Assembly (NCBI RefSeq): GCF_002999335.1 | Contig: NW_020312079.1 | Coordinates: forward strand, 1 to 64,000 | DNA from: Cyclospora cayetanensis | Lineage: Eukaryota; Apicomplexa; Conoidasida; Eucoccidiorida; Eimeriidae | Reading direction: 5' to 3' | DNA length: 64,000 bases | Part shown: positions 48,834 through 61,500 of the stretch, in pieces | How the letters are laid out: the number at the start of each line of letters is the position of its first letter | Position numbering within the stretch: the first letter of the stretch is position 1 | Program-made: the position numbers and the translations under genes | Notes under the pieces: model-generated | Told to the model about the DNA's origin: nothing | What the model saw: the letters and a program-made list of their open reading frames with translations, nothing else | Database searches by the model: none

Positions 48834-51142
48834 ATGGTTTCTGTTGCCCCCTCCAGCCAAGATGCCTTCACACAGTCCACAAATGAACCTCTGCAGCAAC
48901 AGCTGCTGGAGGGGCCCCCTCTGCAACGCAGCAGCAGCAGCAGCGAGAGGCTTTTCTTTAGGGCACTGATGATAGTGAAGATTGCACTCGGTGTTTTCGT
49001 GGGGATTATAGTTCTCCTCGCACTCACACACATCGACGCGACGGCCAGCATCGTGAAAGAGCTCATAGCCAGAGTAAGCAGCTGTTTGGCCAGCCATCCC
49101 CAAATCTGCATCTTGCCAGTGCTGCTTTAAGTTTGTTGCATGCGCATTCGCCACAGCCGAAAGAGACTTACAGTCATGTAAGAGGGCACACCTGCTTTGA
49201 CCTCTTGCTGAGCTTTATAATTCTCTAGCAACCATACAAGCGGCAGCCTCATCGAAACGAAATGGAGCTTCAGCGGATTTCGCAAGGAGGTTCTGCATCT
49301 TTACGGGTAGAGCAGTGGTGTCAAAGCCATCCATGAGCGTTATGCAGCCTGCGCCGCATGGCTCGCTCTTTCGATTCAATTTTTCGGAGCTCCTAGACTT
49401 TCTTATGTACTGCAGGTCCAGGATCTGGGTGGCTTGGCTCCTTTGGCATACATAGGCTTGTATGTTGTGTTTATTGTATGCTTCATGCCTGCGGAGTTTA
49501 TGGTGAGGCCAGTCTCCGTCCGTGCAAGCACTTCTGTCCCTGTTCCCTGACCTTTTGCGTGTCAACCTCCCTGCTTCCTGTATTCAAATTACCGCGATGC
49601 ATGCAAAAGCATCAGGTATGGGGCTTGCGGCGTTGGCGCTGAGGCTTCCAGGGTGTGCACTGCGTTCATACATCTGCTGTGCAGCACCTGGTTGCTGGAT
49701 TCATTTTTTCTCGCATATATGGAGAAAGTCGTAAGCCTGAGCTTTCTCTCCTAGACCCCTCCCTGTGGAGATCTTGCAGTTTGCACTCGCGGTGCGCTGC
49801 AGTCATACTCAGTCATGTTGCTGTAGCGGCTGAGCTCTTAGGTTGTAGCATGTGGGAGCTTTTTATCGGAGTACCTACACGAAGTGTGACCCTTTGACCG
49901 CTTTTTGAGCGTTTCTGCTCTTGCGCTGCTGCAGTGGGAATAGTGATGGCCTTCTTCTGCTCCCTTGGCGGAGCTGTACTGTCTGGTCTCTGCTGCTTCA
50001 TGATAAGCCGCCATCTTCTCTACGATTCGCTCCATTCGTGGATGGGAGCGAGCACGCTCTTCAGGGCTTTCGACTCCGCAGTAGAAGAGGGCGGCCTTAC
50101 CTTTGTCGCCCTTATAAGGCTCTCCCCGATTCTCCCATATTCGGTAATTCAGAGGCGATTAAAAAGAGATGTGCTTCGTCTTGGTGTGCCCCTCTACTCT
50201 TCCTCTTCGTAGGCCATTGGTCTTCCTCTACGCATATGCGGGCTTTGGTTGAACGCCTTTTGCAGTTAACGAGTTATCTGTTCGGAGTCACCGCACTGAA
50301 GACTTCTCACCTCGTGCTTGGCACCTTCTCTGGAACGCCTCGTAGGCAGGGCAGATGGGCTTCTCACGGGCAGAAGCCGAATGACGTCACATCTCTTTCT
50401 CCTGCTGCAGAATAGCTCAAAACGCACCAAAGCGAGAGGGAAAAGGGTCCACCGAATGATGCATTCTGGATCCAATTTATGCTGGGGAGCCAAAGGTTGC
50501 ATCTGCACGCTTTGAGTTTTGCGGCCTGGAGTTTTTGGTTTTTAAGGGTTCTTAGCAGGCGTTGGCTTCTGTGGCGTGCTGTGTGTCTCCCCATGTGTGG
50601 CGCGCTGCAGTTATTCTAGCCTTCAACTTCATTGGTTCTGCACTTAGTGATCTGGAAGATCTTGACATTCGTACGTTCACGGGGGAACGAGAAATTCCCA
50701 GGATAAGGGTATTGGGGATGGGTGCCTAAGGTATAGCGTGTAATCTGCTCTGGATCTACAGGCGGCTTCTCATGGACGTGGCAGAGACTGAGTCTCGTAG
50801 CCCTTGGAGTGATGATGGCCGGAGTACGCTTTCATGCCCCTTATTTCTCCGTGTTCCTCCCCTGTATTTGTTACCCCAATTTTTCTGCTTCCCGTTGCGT
50901 TGCTTCATGGGCGAACGGCATTACTTGCCATTTCATTTTTGAGTCATGGTGCTCTTTTTGCTTTGTACTCCTGATGAACAGAAAGTACTCTTATCTATTC
51001 TGTTGACTCCATTCAGGTCTCTACGGCATACATTACTATCTTAACGCGGCGCAAACTCGATGCCGCTTACGCGGCCGCTATTCGGGAGCGAAGCCAGAGG
51101 TCCCAACGGCTGCTGGCAAACGACCCCGGAAGTTTTGCATGA
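48834..51142 (+). CDS. TVP38/TMEM64-type (VTT/DedA superfamily) membrane protein
   Basis: VTT-domain proteins (TVP38, TMEM41, VMP1, bacterial DedA) are multi-pass ER/Golgi membrane proteins; several are lipid scramblases. Exons found: 48834-49073, 49416-49502, 49935-50143, 50266-50341, 50611-50670, 50762-50823 and 51017-51142. One small exon between 49503 and 49934 (length 3n+1) is missing from my model. Landmarks: a first membrane helix after an Ser-rich N terminus (IALGVFVGIIVLLAL), GGLAPLAYIGLYVVFIVCFMP (second helix, proline-ended), GIVMAFFCSLGGAVLSG, then LIRLSPILPYS (the family's conserved Arg-Leu-Ser-Pro motif), LTSYLFGVTALKTSHLVLGT, FNFIGSALSDLEDL, and a final helix VALGVMMAG before a basic tail. 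Family assignment is firm; the exact subfamily and the missing exon are not. Confidence 0.82.
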
Positions 51143-53119
51143 TAACGCCGCTAGAGCACGTCCTTTTCCGTGAAGGGACCTAGAACAGCTTGTCATTAAA
51201 CTTAAACATCGCCGAGATTAAGGTCTCTGGTAGAGACCTTTTTTTTCAAGGGATGGCAATTGGACACGGAAGGAGACCCTTCTGAGCCTTTTGGCAAGCA
51301 ATCTTGTTGCGCGGTGAACTCCCCAAGAAGACTAGTTCAGACAATGACTTGTGTATCTTCAGCTTAGGAAGGCACTCTTGTACGGCCCCGACGGTGGCAT
51401 TTCAGGCTAATCCTGCCTTTAGGCTGTTGTTCTGGATCCGTGCGTCACCAAAGCTTCTACCGGGATGTGCCCCTCATCTACAGTTGTTGCAGCAGCTGTG
51501 GCGCAGTTCGCTGTTGTGGCTGTCTGGCAAAGAGCTTGGGAGCCGGCCAGTATGTGTTGGCTTTCGCTTTGTTTAACATGAAATGCAGGGCATTTCCGCG
51601 CTGTAACAATCAGCTGCCGCGACAGAAAGAAACTAACCATGTTTCTCGTGGTTAGATAGGTAGCAGCGCTTCGCTTATGGTGATCCTGACACTACCTGTA
51701 TCTTGAACTGAGACATATTCCCTAGGGGCTTCGGTGTAGCGCTTTCGAGTATCACACTCACCATACCCACAATTCCAGGTAGTTAGGCACTGGGGCGTGG
51801 ATAAGCTCTTTTAACCAGATCGTGTAGCTGCAGCGCTCTGCTGTGGCATCACTGCTGCAGAGTGGTCACGACCCTCGTGTGGCAGGGGACGTGACGATTT
51901 TAAGGGGCGAGTGGACTCACTTTAATACCCTCACAACAAGAGGGAGAAGTATGCAGCGTGAACAGCACTTGCATATCTCTGTGCTACCTGTAGAGCATCA
52001 ACAGCAGAAATGCCACCCAAAAAGGTTCTCTAGCTGCAGAAAGTTCTAGCTCTTGGGTGCCTTCCGGCATCCTAAACAAGGAAGAGAGCGCTGGTTTTGT
52101 GCAATCGTCACGATCCACCTGGCTTGGTGAGAACAGAATCAGTTGAAGCGCTGAGTTTAAAGTATCCAATGGCTGGGGCTACGTGGAACGAGATAGCCTG
52201 AAGCCCTTTTGTATTCAGCTGAGCTATCTGTATCGGCAAGTGATAAAGTTGCCCGCACAGGCGGGGGACCCCAGAGAGCATTCCTCCTCACGCATTCAGG
52301 TATAGCACTTTGACAAGACCCGTGTCATGTTGCTCACTCGTTTACAAGATACAGATCGCTTTGAAACAAACTGCATGCTGCAAGGGACGAACGATTGCAG
52401 CGGGCATATGCCAGACTAGCTCGTGCAGTCTGAGAAAAAAGTTTAAATGGGTCTGCGGCGAAAACCTATCGGAATAGTCAGGTGCCAATAGCGTCCGCTA
52501 CGCGAACTGAGAAACTGGTTGTATGAACACAGTTCCTGGCCTCGAGCCATGCTGGAAGGAAGGAACCCCTTTTTCGATTTAGTTATTCAGGGTGAATATT
52601 ATTATGCAACGGGAAAGAAGAAAGCACGTGTAAGGGATTCGAGCAACGTACTGCAGAGCAGAAGAAAACAATCATGTAAATGTATATCCAGTAGCTTGCC
52701 CATTCGAAATGTTCCAGCAGGCACTGCTGCTGTCAGTATTCCCTTTGATATTTGTGATTTACCTTTTTGCCATTTACAAACTGAAAAGTTAAGCTCCCCC
52801 ACTATGAGAAGGGCTAGAATGGTCCCTCAAAAAGGCTGCAACAAAACCTTCAGTTCGATATTCTATTTGCAGAGCGCACAAAAACTGGAAACCAGGAAAA
52901 GTTTATGGTAGCTCACACGCCCTAGAGTATGCAAACGGTGTTGAAAATGGTAAGCGTGACCCAAGAATGGTAGGATAGGGGGGTAATCGCCGGCGAATTG
53001 ACAGCTACACACTTCTCGAGATCAGTTTGTGACAGGGGAGATTTAGAGAGCTTTTAACTTGGAAATTGAGTTGTCGGCTGCGGCACATACTTTGCCAATG
53101 GAGATCGGCAGGCATAGCG
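51143..53119. other. Gene-free stretch with a hairpin
   Basis: Nothing coding is supported. The hairpin and T-run at 51220-51246 stand out. ORFs of up to 130 codons (for example 52519-52911) have no recognised domain and mixed composition. The sequence is repeat-poor. Confidence 0.5.
51220..51246 (+). other. Perfect 9-bp hairpin followed by eight T
   Basis: AAGGTCTCT (51220-51228) pairs perfectly with AGAGACCTT (51232-51240) around a 3-base loop GGT, and the T-run continues to 51246. It lies 77 bases after the TVP38-like stop codon. It looks like an intrinsic-terminator or RNA polymerase III stop shape, but nothing shows which RNA, if any, ends here. Confidence 0.6.
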
Positions 53120-53545
53120 CTAGGTATGGAGGTGTTTCTTGGCAGCAAGACGGACGTGCTTATCGAAATTCGCGCTTGTGATTAGTCCATTCGCTTCATA
53201 TAAAGGGTTCATGAGAACGCGGAGGAACAGCTCGTGCACCTCGGTGAAGAAGTTGCGAATCCCTTCGCTAGATCCTCTGTTTTTATGCAGCAGCATCAGC
53301 TTGACATGGCCAGCCGTGCAGAAGGCGGAAACTAAAAAATCTCTGAAAGAGTCGCAATTTTTCAAGTACATGGATTGTGTCTGCCAGACATATTCGTCCA
53401 CCGCATCCAGCGCTTGATGAATAATGAACTGATCATAGTGGGGGGAATCTTCTCTCTTCCCGGGTGCACTCAAATCTGCCTCATACAAAGGCGTGTCTCC
53501 CTTTCCAACAATCACGAAGACAAATAGATTTGCCGCAGTCGCCAT
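53120..53545 (-). CDS. TRAPPC2: Trafficking protein particle complex subunit 2 (sedlin/Trs20)
   Basis: Sedlin is a longin-fold core subunit of the TRAPP tethering and Rab-activating complexes in ER-to-Golgi traffic. An intronless frame of 141 residues (human TRAPPC2 has 140) aligns along its whole length: FVIVGKGDTPLYE, FIIHQALDAVDEYVW (including the conserved Asp), MYLKNCDSF, FVSAFCTAGH-like FLVSAFCTAGHVKLMLLH, GIRNFFTEVHELFLR, MNPLYE and the terminal KKHL. The ATG at 53545 gives the expected start. It is one of three single-exon genes in the window and has no homopolymer runs. It stands alone between two long gene-free stretches. Confidence 0.94.
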   Translation of the reverse strand: MATAANLFVFVIVGKGDTPLYEADLSAPGKREDSPHYDQFIIHQALDAVDEYVWQTQSMYLKNCDSFRDFLVSAFCTAGHVKLMLLHKNRGSSEGIRNFFTEVHELFLRVLMNPLYEANGLITSANFDKHVRLAAKKHLHT

Positions 53546-56500
53546 ATCCCCCTCCCTTCCCTTGCCTTTCCTCGAGGTGTTTTCCCGATGCTCTGCTTTC
53601 TCTGTGGAAAGGGAATCGAGATGGAATGATCCTGGAGATCAAGGAAACTTGGCTTAATCTCTCCAAACCAGACGATGACGCAAAGGGGATCCTTTTGACC
53701 TCAAAGTCCGATTCTCCACTGAATTCGGAGGAACTGAATTTGCATCGTAGTTTTGCTGATCGGCCCAACAACGTACAGAAGGTTGAAGCCAGAAGAAGCA
53801 CCAACAAAGAAAGAAATGGACACAAATGAAGCAAGGAATGTGAAAATCACGTCTATTGTTAGCAGACATAGCGAAGAAAAAGCGAAATTGAGGGATAGCA
53901 GTCAAGTCGGCGGTGCCCGCCAGCTGCATGCAGTCACTAATACCATTTGCATCAGCTGCTCAAGCAAACACAGGGTTGCATTGCATATTTTTGTTTAAAG
54001 TTATATTTTCCGAGTCAACTTTAGTGCCGTTATAACTCCTCCCGATGCCAAACATTAGGAAGTACCGACACACGGTGCACACAAATGACCACCCTTACTA
54101 CTACCCCAGATTCAGGGAGCCTACCATTCCTTCAATAGAAATCACTATTTTGCCTCGAGTGCCATTAAGCTTCACTCGAAGCTCCTTTATTTTGCCAAAA
54201 GGTAATAGGGGAAGTCTAATGTCACGAATGCCACCACCGTTAACTCGTACACATCTCTGCATTCTTCCTGTTTTATGTGTATCATACTAATTCTGTAATT
54301 CCTAGCGGGTGGCAGCAACCAAAAATTTCGATTTTCCTGTTTGTCAGCCTTAAAATTTGGGCCCTACCCATAGCGGTAGTGCAGCAGAAAAGGATGCTAC
54401 TCGTGACGCTGGATCTAAGTTGTCCGCAGGCAGTCAACTCCAGACTCAATACAACCTCGACATAAAGTTAAAAAGTGTTTTTTTAAAAAGCCTCTCCCCT
54501 CCTACTGCATCTCCCTCAGAGTTCTTGTTATGAGGGAAGAGATACAGCAACGGAACGCGGAGTTGCCCCGTTAAAACCCTGGGCATGCGCAGTTAGTTGC
54601 ACATAGCTTCTAAAGCGCACAAGCACAGAACATTGAGTCTTGTTGTGACGAACTAGCAATAAAGTGGAGTGATGCGATCTACGAAAACAACCCAAGCGGT
54701 CAATTCCTTACTGACTTTCAGCTAACTTAGCTGATGAAGTAGAAAGTATGTAAATGGTATTTACTACGCTACATTCTTTTCCCTCGATTTCAAAGCATCC
54801 GCCCACATATTCTTTACCTGAATGCTTAGACAAACGGGGACAGCAAAAAGTATTTTGCCCAGCATCTCTTTCCAGACAAGCAGAAACGTGAAAAACAGTG
54901 CAAATGAGAGACGTGTACATCCACCGCTGAAGTGAAATTGTCGGGGAGAAAGACACAGCCTAGCCAATACGACTACCACAGTACAAGCACTCATGCACGC
55001 CCTGACTCACTGATGTACGCGAGCAGCAGCTCAGTAGCAGATTTTTAGACCATTCAGATGGCTGAAGCAGGGGAACTTATAATGAGATCAATACGTCGAA
55101 GTATATGAAACTTTGGTGCGCAAATGTTATAATATAAAAGTACAGCTCCTCCAAAGTGATTTATTTTAGGTCTTTCAGACATTTCTTGTCAGGTGGTCGC
55201 AGGGTGGGCAGCGACTCAGCAATTAACTCGTTGATTGGTTGAGTGTCCACAGGCCATGATCTACCTCACGTTTCGAGGAAAAGTGCGCGCCAGCACTGGG
55301 TCTTTGACTGGAAACGAAGAATCAAATCAGAAACGAGGGCCTATCGATGTGGGCGCTGCGCTATCTAACCCTTGCCTGCAGTCTAAAGTAGACGAGAAAA
55401 CAAAAGCAAAAAGAACCCACCCTCTTAGACAACCCCAGAGAACATCCTACAACGTACCAGCTATTATTATGAGATAGGGTCACACAACAAAGACCTGCAA
55501 ACGCATTTGGAAAGCCAAATAACGTGAGTAACAAAACCAACTTCAGCGGAAGCAATTTGAATCCCCCAGCGAATAAGGGGCATCAGGGAGAAGGAAATTC
55601 CCCCCATGCAGGTTACCGCCCAGTGATGGGGTTACAGAAGAGGACAAAGCTGCTGCTGGAGAGCCTTTCCACGTGTCAATTTCGCGCTGATGTAAGTTCA
55701 CATTCAGAAAAATCGAAAATAAACAGCGTTATCTGGCGGTGAATCTGCAGCGATTATGCTGTACGAGGAGGCAGTGCAGGATTGAAAATCTGCCAGTTCA
55801 CTCGATAGTGCAGTCCCTTTTATTCGAGCTTGCTGACATGCGGCAGAACGCAAGAACTGTGGAAGAGTCGGCAATCGGATGGCATTTCAAGGCATAGTTG
55901 AGTCGTATCAATATGCTCCGTATGCCACATGTTGAACCAGTGCACCATGACGTAATTGTAGGTATTCCTCGGTTGACCCAGCGAAAGGCTCACCTATAGC
56001 CATAGCTGCGCGGTGTCGAGGTTTGTGTGCTAGGAAGCTCTAGAAAAGGGAAACTCACGGTTGCCTCAGCAACGCTCACTTTATCCATGTTAAAAGGGGA
56101 AAACTCACTACCTTAACAAGCTGAGACGAATCTCCATGCGGGCGGCTCAGTATTGCAGCAAAACGAAGTCAGTTTTGAGTATGCGCCACGTTTTGAGGGC
56201 GATACGTCTCATTCCGTCTCGGAAAATTCCTTTCAAACATTCATCGGAGAATCAGCAGGAATGGGTAAATATTAGGAGGTTTGTGAGTGTGTAGAATAAT
56301 GACGAGCTGCCAGCAGGCTGGTTGCCTGCTAGTCGCTCAGCGCGCCGCATTGAGCTGACCCACAGGTCAGCCATGAGTCTTGGGTGATATAGACCTCTCA
56401 ATATTGGTTTCCTGAAGAAGCTTTAAACCCCTCGATTTTTCGCGGACTCTGCGCGGGCAAGTGACCCGCGTGGAGGTGAAGCGTCTACAGGCAGCCGTCA

Positions 56501-58548
56501 CTGTGGGGCTTTTGTGCGCTGAGGAGACACTAGACAAGAGTTTTAGGGCGGTGGGGAATGCCCGCCTGAGCGAATTGTGAAGAAGTGTTTGCAGTTTTTG
56601 TTGCCTACTCGAGAACTTGCGGCTCTGCTTGGTTAACGCTAGTCACATCGGACGGTATTCCTCGCGTTCCTTGGTAATTGACCATCCTAAACCCTTGCCC
56701 TGCTTGATATAGTTAGCAGTATCTGTGGGTATTGCTGGATGATTCCTCGGCTATTGTCGCTAACGTGGTTTGTAGACTCAGATTTATGTGCACGCACTCT
56801 CAGGTATGTTGTCCCTACATTCTCTTTAATGCCTGGTGCATGGATGGGCTGATTTACATGCGGACATTGCTCTGTGAGGCGCGGAGGCATTGCTGAACTA
56901 GTGTATGTCTTGATTGCCCCTTAACATAGACAGTTGCACACGGTACTTGCCTTCTGTACTGTTGTTGCAGGAAGCTCACCCATTTTAACGCTCCGACCAC
57001 AAAGAGCCATCGCGCTATCGGGGCCTTCTTCATTCTTCCCTCCTTCGTTGTTGATCAGTATGAGTCTTTCTTTCAGGCAAGTTCACTTTAGCGATGAGGC
57101 ACACACTTATTTCTCTCATTCACACTGTTTTCCACGTTTCTGTTTGTCTGGATAGACATTGGGATAAATGTTTTTCACTCTCCTGCATCTCATCGGCCTC
57201 GACGTTAAGGAACGGAACATGTGGGCGGATGCTTTGAAGTGAAAAGGGAAGGGTGTGAAAGGGCTAAATTTCACTTGAATACCTTCTACTTCCTTAGCTG
57301 TGATTAGCTAAAAATCAGTAAGGACTCAACTGATTGGCTAGCATTTGGACATGGTGTTATTTCAGAGTATTGTTAGCTTGACACAATAAGACTCAATGCT
57401 GTGTGCCTGCGCGCACTAGATGCTATGTGTAAAAATCTGCGAATGCCCTTGCTGCTTTGAGCGTGTATCGTCGCGCTCCCTAGCTGTGCCTCTTTCCTTG
57501 TGTCGGGAACTCTGAGGAGCACGCATGGAAATTAGAAATTGCTTTTGGGGAGCACTCCATAACTTTCTGTCAAGTTCATATTGAGCCTGGAGTTGGGTGC
57601 CTGCGGATTCCTTAGATGGGGGGTTGCAAAACTGTTTTGCCCAATCTCAGCACTGCATGTTTTTGCACACGCTTTCCAGGCGTCACAACACTTGTAGAGT
57701 TGCTTTTTACGACCGTGCACAACACGAGTTATGAGATGACTAAAATACGCCTTTGCAAAAACGATCAATTAGCATGCGGCAGGTCCCCCTAAGGGCTCGA
57801 ATGGTCTAGCGCATTGGGGGACACCAGATGGGTGTAGGCTGTGCTATATACGGCCAGAAAAATGGTGGCCGAGGTAGCCGCATCAATTAGCCCAATCCAG
57901 CGTTGGCACCCCAAGCATCCCAACAGCACTGACTGTTGCACATGAACAGTTGCTTTTTGACATTTGAAAATTGGTAGTAGACAGTAGAAAATATTCAAGA
58001 CTACAGTGTTTCCTGGAATCAAATTACCCGGGGAACGATCAAATGAAATAAAGGGCGAGGCTAGCAGTGTCAGCGAGTAAACGAACACCCTTACCAGCAG
58101 CGCCTCTGGAGGAGTTCGAAGCACTTGCATTGATACACAGGCGCATTGGAGAGTGTTACCTCTATTTTTTGGCTTTTCTTTCGTATTTCAAGCAATATTT
58201 TGTACCTGAGAAGGCCCCGAAGCCCTCCGCTATTACGTTCACGATCGAAGGGGGGCCCTCTGTAGGGTCTCTCTTGCATTGGGTGGGCCCCTGAAGGTGG
58301 CACCGTGCAAGGAAGAGAAGCCCTTTGCACTGCCTCCTTCAGCCTCTGTCTTCCCGGAGTCCGCCTCCAGGTGATGACAGCACGTTGGAGGAACGAGTTC
58401 TTCCAGGTACATGGAGCTCCCCATCAGCATACTTAGGCAGCGGCGACCCCGAGTGACCATGTCTCATGTGTGCCCCTCAAAGCCCCGCTGCGCCGCTGCT
58501 GGCCGCCGAAGCTGACGCCTATGAGGTGTTTTAGCCGCAGCCACAAGG
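53546..58548. other. Five kilobases without a recognised gene
   Basis: The longest stretch without any supported gene. It is repeat-poor, relatively rich in A and T, and has only short ORFs (up to about 120 codons) without domains, including frames at 53464-53834, 54708-54994 and 57789-58130. A palindromic CGCGGG/CCCGCG arm pair lies near 56450. It could be intergenic DNA, long introns or UTRs of the giant gene, or hold noncoding RNAs that I cannot see. Confidence 0.5.
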
Positions 58549-61500
58549 ATGCAGGAACCCCCGCAACTCCAACAGCTGCTGCAGTTTGGCGGGTGCGTGA
58601 CAGATCCTCAGCAGCACAAGGTGGTGCCCCTCCCTCGCCCTGTTTTCGTCTTCCCTCCTCCTCTGTACCAAACGCCGCCCCTGCATGTCCGTCCTGCCGC
58701 AGAGACGCAGCTGCAGCTACACTATCGCAGTGCCGCTTCTTTGCTGCTGCTGCACCTGCATGCCAGGGATGCAGCAGCAGCAGCGGCAGCAAACGCAACA
58801 GCAGAGCAGGCAGTGGCGGTGGCAGTGCCAGCAGCCTCTGGGTGGCGCTATTCGTTGACCTACCTCGATGGACTAAGCTCCTTAGCCGCACTGCAGCAGG
58901 CGGATGCCTGTGGAGGCTTCGCCGCAGCAGCCAAGCCATCAGCAGCCCATCCAGAGAAGGCCACAGCAGCTGAAACATCCCTACCCTTATTCGCCGCTGC
59001 AGTGTGGATTGACGCATGGCCTTTGCTGCAGCAGCATGCAGCCCTGCAACAGCGAAACCGCCTGTCTCTGCAGCTCGCTCTGATTTTCGCTGCGCTACTT
59101 CTCGGCCAGCAGCAGCACCAGCACCATCAACTGCTGCTGCTGCTGGAGCTGCTGGATCTTTTACTTCAAGGCGACAGCAGTTTCTGTTGCAGCGCTCTTT
59201 GCAGCCTTCTCGTAACTCCCCAGCCTCTCTTGCTCTGCTGCCGCAGCACGATAGCGCAACACTTGTTGCCGCTTTTCTTGGGGGCCCACTACCGCAGGGG
59301 AGCCCACAGAGCTGCCTGGCTGCTGCTGCAGCACGCCTACACTCTGCATGCGACGCCGCCACTGCCCGCTGCAGCAGCAGCAGCACGGCTGCTTCGACGC
59401 CAGCACGCAGCCACAGCAAGCGAGCACGTCAAGGGAAGCGCAGAGTACCTGCCTGCTGCAGCAGCGGCGGCAGCTGCTGCAGCTGCGGGGGCAGCAGGGA
59501 GTGGCGATATCTCTGCAACTGCACACTGTCTTACTGTGCTTCGGATGCTCCGGCGCCACGAAGAGACTGCTGCTTTTATATCGGGTTGCCCTCCCTTAGC
59601 CGCTGCCGTCTTCCTGGTGTCTCTGCGACTCTTGTCAGCGGCAGCTGCATCAGGGAGTGTGTTGCTCCTATGCAGGGAGGCGGAGCAGCTGCTGTTGCTG
59701 CTGTGGCGCTGTCGCAGCAGCAGAGTAGCCTGCCTGCTTTTAGGAGGCGCCCTTACGGTTTCCACACTGGGGGATGTCAGCAGAGTAAGGCTCGTAAGAG
59801 CAGAAATCTGGCCTGTGCTGCTGCAGCCCCCTGATGCTGCGACAGCCACGCAGCTGCTTGCTGCGAGGCCTTGTAGCGACAGCAGAGGGAGCAGCAGCTG
59901 CTGCAGTGGTGGTGGTGGTGGATTTTGCGAGAGCCTCACGTGCTGGAAGGGGTGCTGCATGGTCGCAGCAGTTCCGAGTGGTCAACTGAAAGACACCTCT
60001 TCAACGGACGTAGGTGCGAAGAACGACGGTGGAGGTTGTGGCAGCACCAGCAGCAGCAGGAGGGCTTCTGTAGGGGAGGCACCGCTCCTTGCGTGGCTCA
60101 TGTGTTGCCCACCGTCCCCACGCCTGACGGAGTTGCTGCTGCCTCCAGAGCTGTTGCAGTCGTTGGTGCACCTGCTGCAGCAGGAGACGAGGCAGCAGCG
60201 ATTGGTCCTCCAGCAGCTGCAGCAGCAACTCGGAGCTGGATCGAACAGCTTCTTCGGACTCGCTGGTGCTGCTGCTGTGGCGCTTTCTGCAGGCAGCAAA
60301 GAGGGCTTGCTGCAGCGAGAGTGGTTCGTGTCTCGGTGGATGCCTACAGAATGCTGCGTGGCTGCTGCAGCCGCAACTGCGGAAAGCATGCAGAGCAGCA
60401 AGGCGCCGTGGTGGGCCTCCTTTGTTGGTGACGTCGCAGCACAAGTGCTGCTGTGGTGCTCTACGGCTTGTAGTCTCTCGCCTAGCGTGGCAGGGGGCGT
60501 GCAGGGGCCTTCTTTTCTTCGCCAGCTCCAGCATGCGCAGCAGCAGCAGCACGAAGACACGGCGGCGCCAGGCCAGAAGAAGCCAGCCGAGGAGGCTGCT
60601 GCAGGGGAGTCGGTAACAGCGCCAGCAGGGGCAGCACAGGCAGCGGGATATGAGCAGCTGCAGCTCTGCTGTGGCGCACTGCCCGTGTTACAGCAGCTAC
60701 AGCATGCAACGGAGAGGCTTCCTGGGCCTTACGCATATCTCTGCCTGCTTGCACAGCGTCAACAGTTGTGTCTCCGCTGGCTGTTGTTTGCGGCTGCTGC
60801 TGCCCCCCTGCCTACAGCTGCTGCATTGTATCCATGGTGCTGCAGCACGCGCACTTGGAGCGAGGCGACTCTGCAGTTGATGAGGGCTTTGCAGCAGCCA
60901 CACAAAAAGCCCAAGAGGATCCTCTTGGGCGGCTCCACATGCAGCCTTCCTCTCCCTCCGGATGCGTTTGTAAGAGATGCCGTGCTGCTGCCCACGCTGC
61001 AGTTCGTGTCGCTCTTCTACCCAGGCGGAGTCTCCAGAGAGACTGACAGAGCTGGGAGCTGCGGAGAGAAAAGCAAGACTGCGGCGCAAGAAGGAAAGGA
61101 CGCAGGGGGTCTCTCCGCTGCTGCCGGGGTGTCTAATACGGCAGCAGCAATAGCAGCGGCAGGAGGCGGAGTTGCCTCGTTGCTGCCAGTAGCCATTCCG
61201 TTGCTGCAGCAGCTGCAGCAAGGCTGCAACAACAACAGCAGCTGGGTGGCTTCCTTCGTTGATTTTCTCTCACTGCTGCTGCAGCACTGGGCCCCATCAG
61301 CGACCCCGTTGTTTGTGGCTTCTGTTTCAGCCGCTTTTGCCGCTATAGCATTGTTACAGCTGCTGCTCCAACCATCTCAGCTGTTCCTGGGTAACGCGAA
61401 GGCTGCTTCTGGCAACGTGCAGCCGCCTCGTGCTTCATCGGCAGGTGCCGCTGCAACGTGGGAAAAAGCGACACTCCCAGACACTGCAGGAGAACCGGGA

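Noticed and set aside
56440..56470. Short CGCGGG/CCCGCG inverted repeat
   Set aside because: A six-base stem with a seven-base loop is expected by chance in sequence of this length.
57789..58294. Short ORFs on both strands just upstream of the giant exon
   Set aside because: They overlap each other, lack domains and have no splice link to the downstream frame.
58433..59419. Minus-strand frame of 328 codons
   Set aside because: It mirrors the Ala/Leu runs of the giant plus-strand exon and starts or ends without plausible context.
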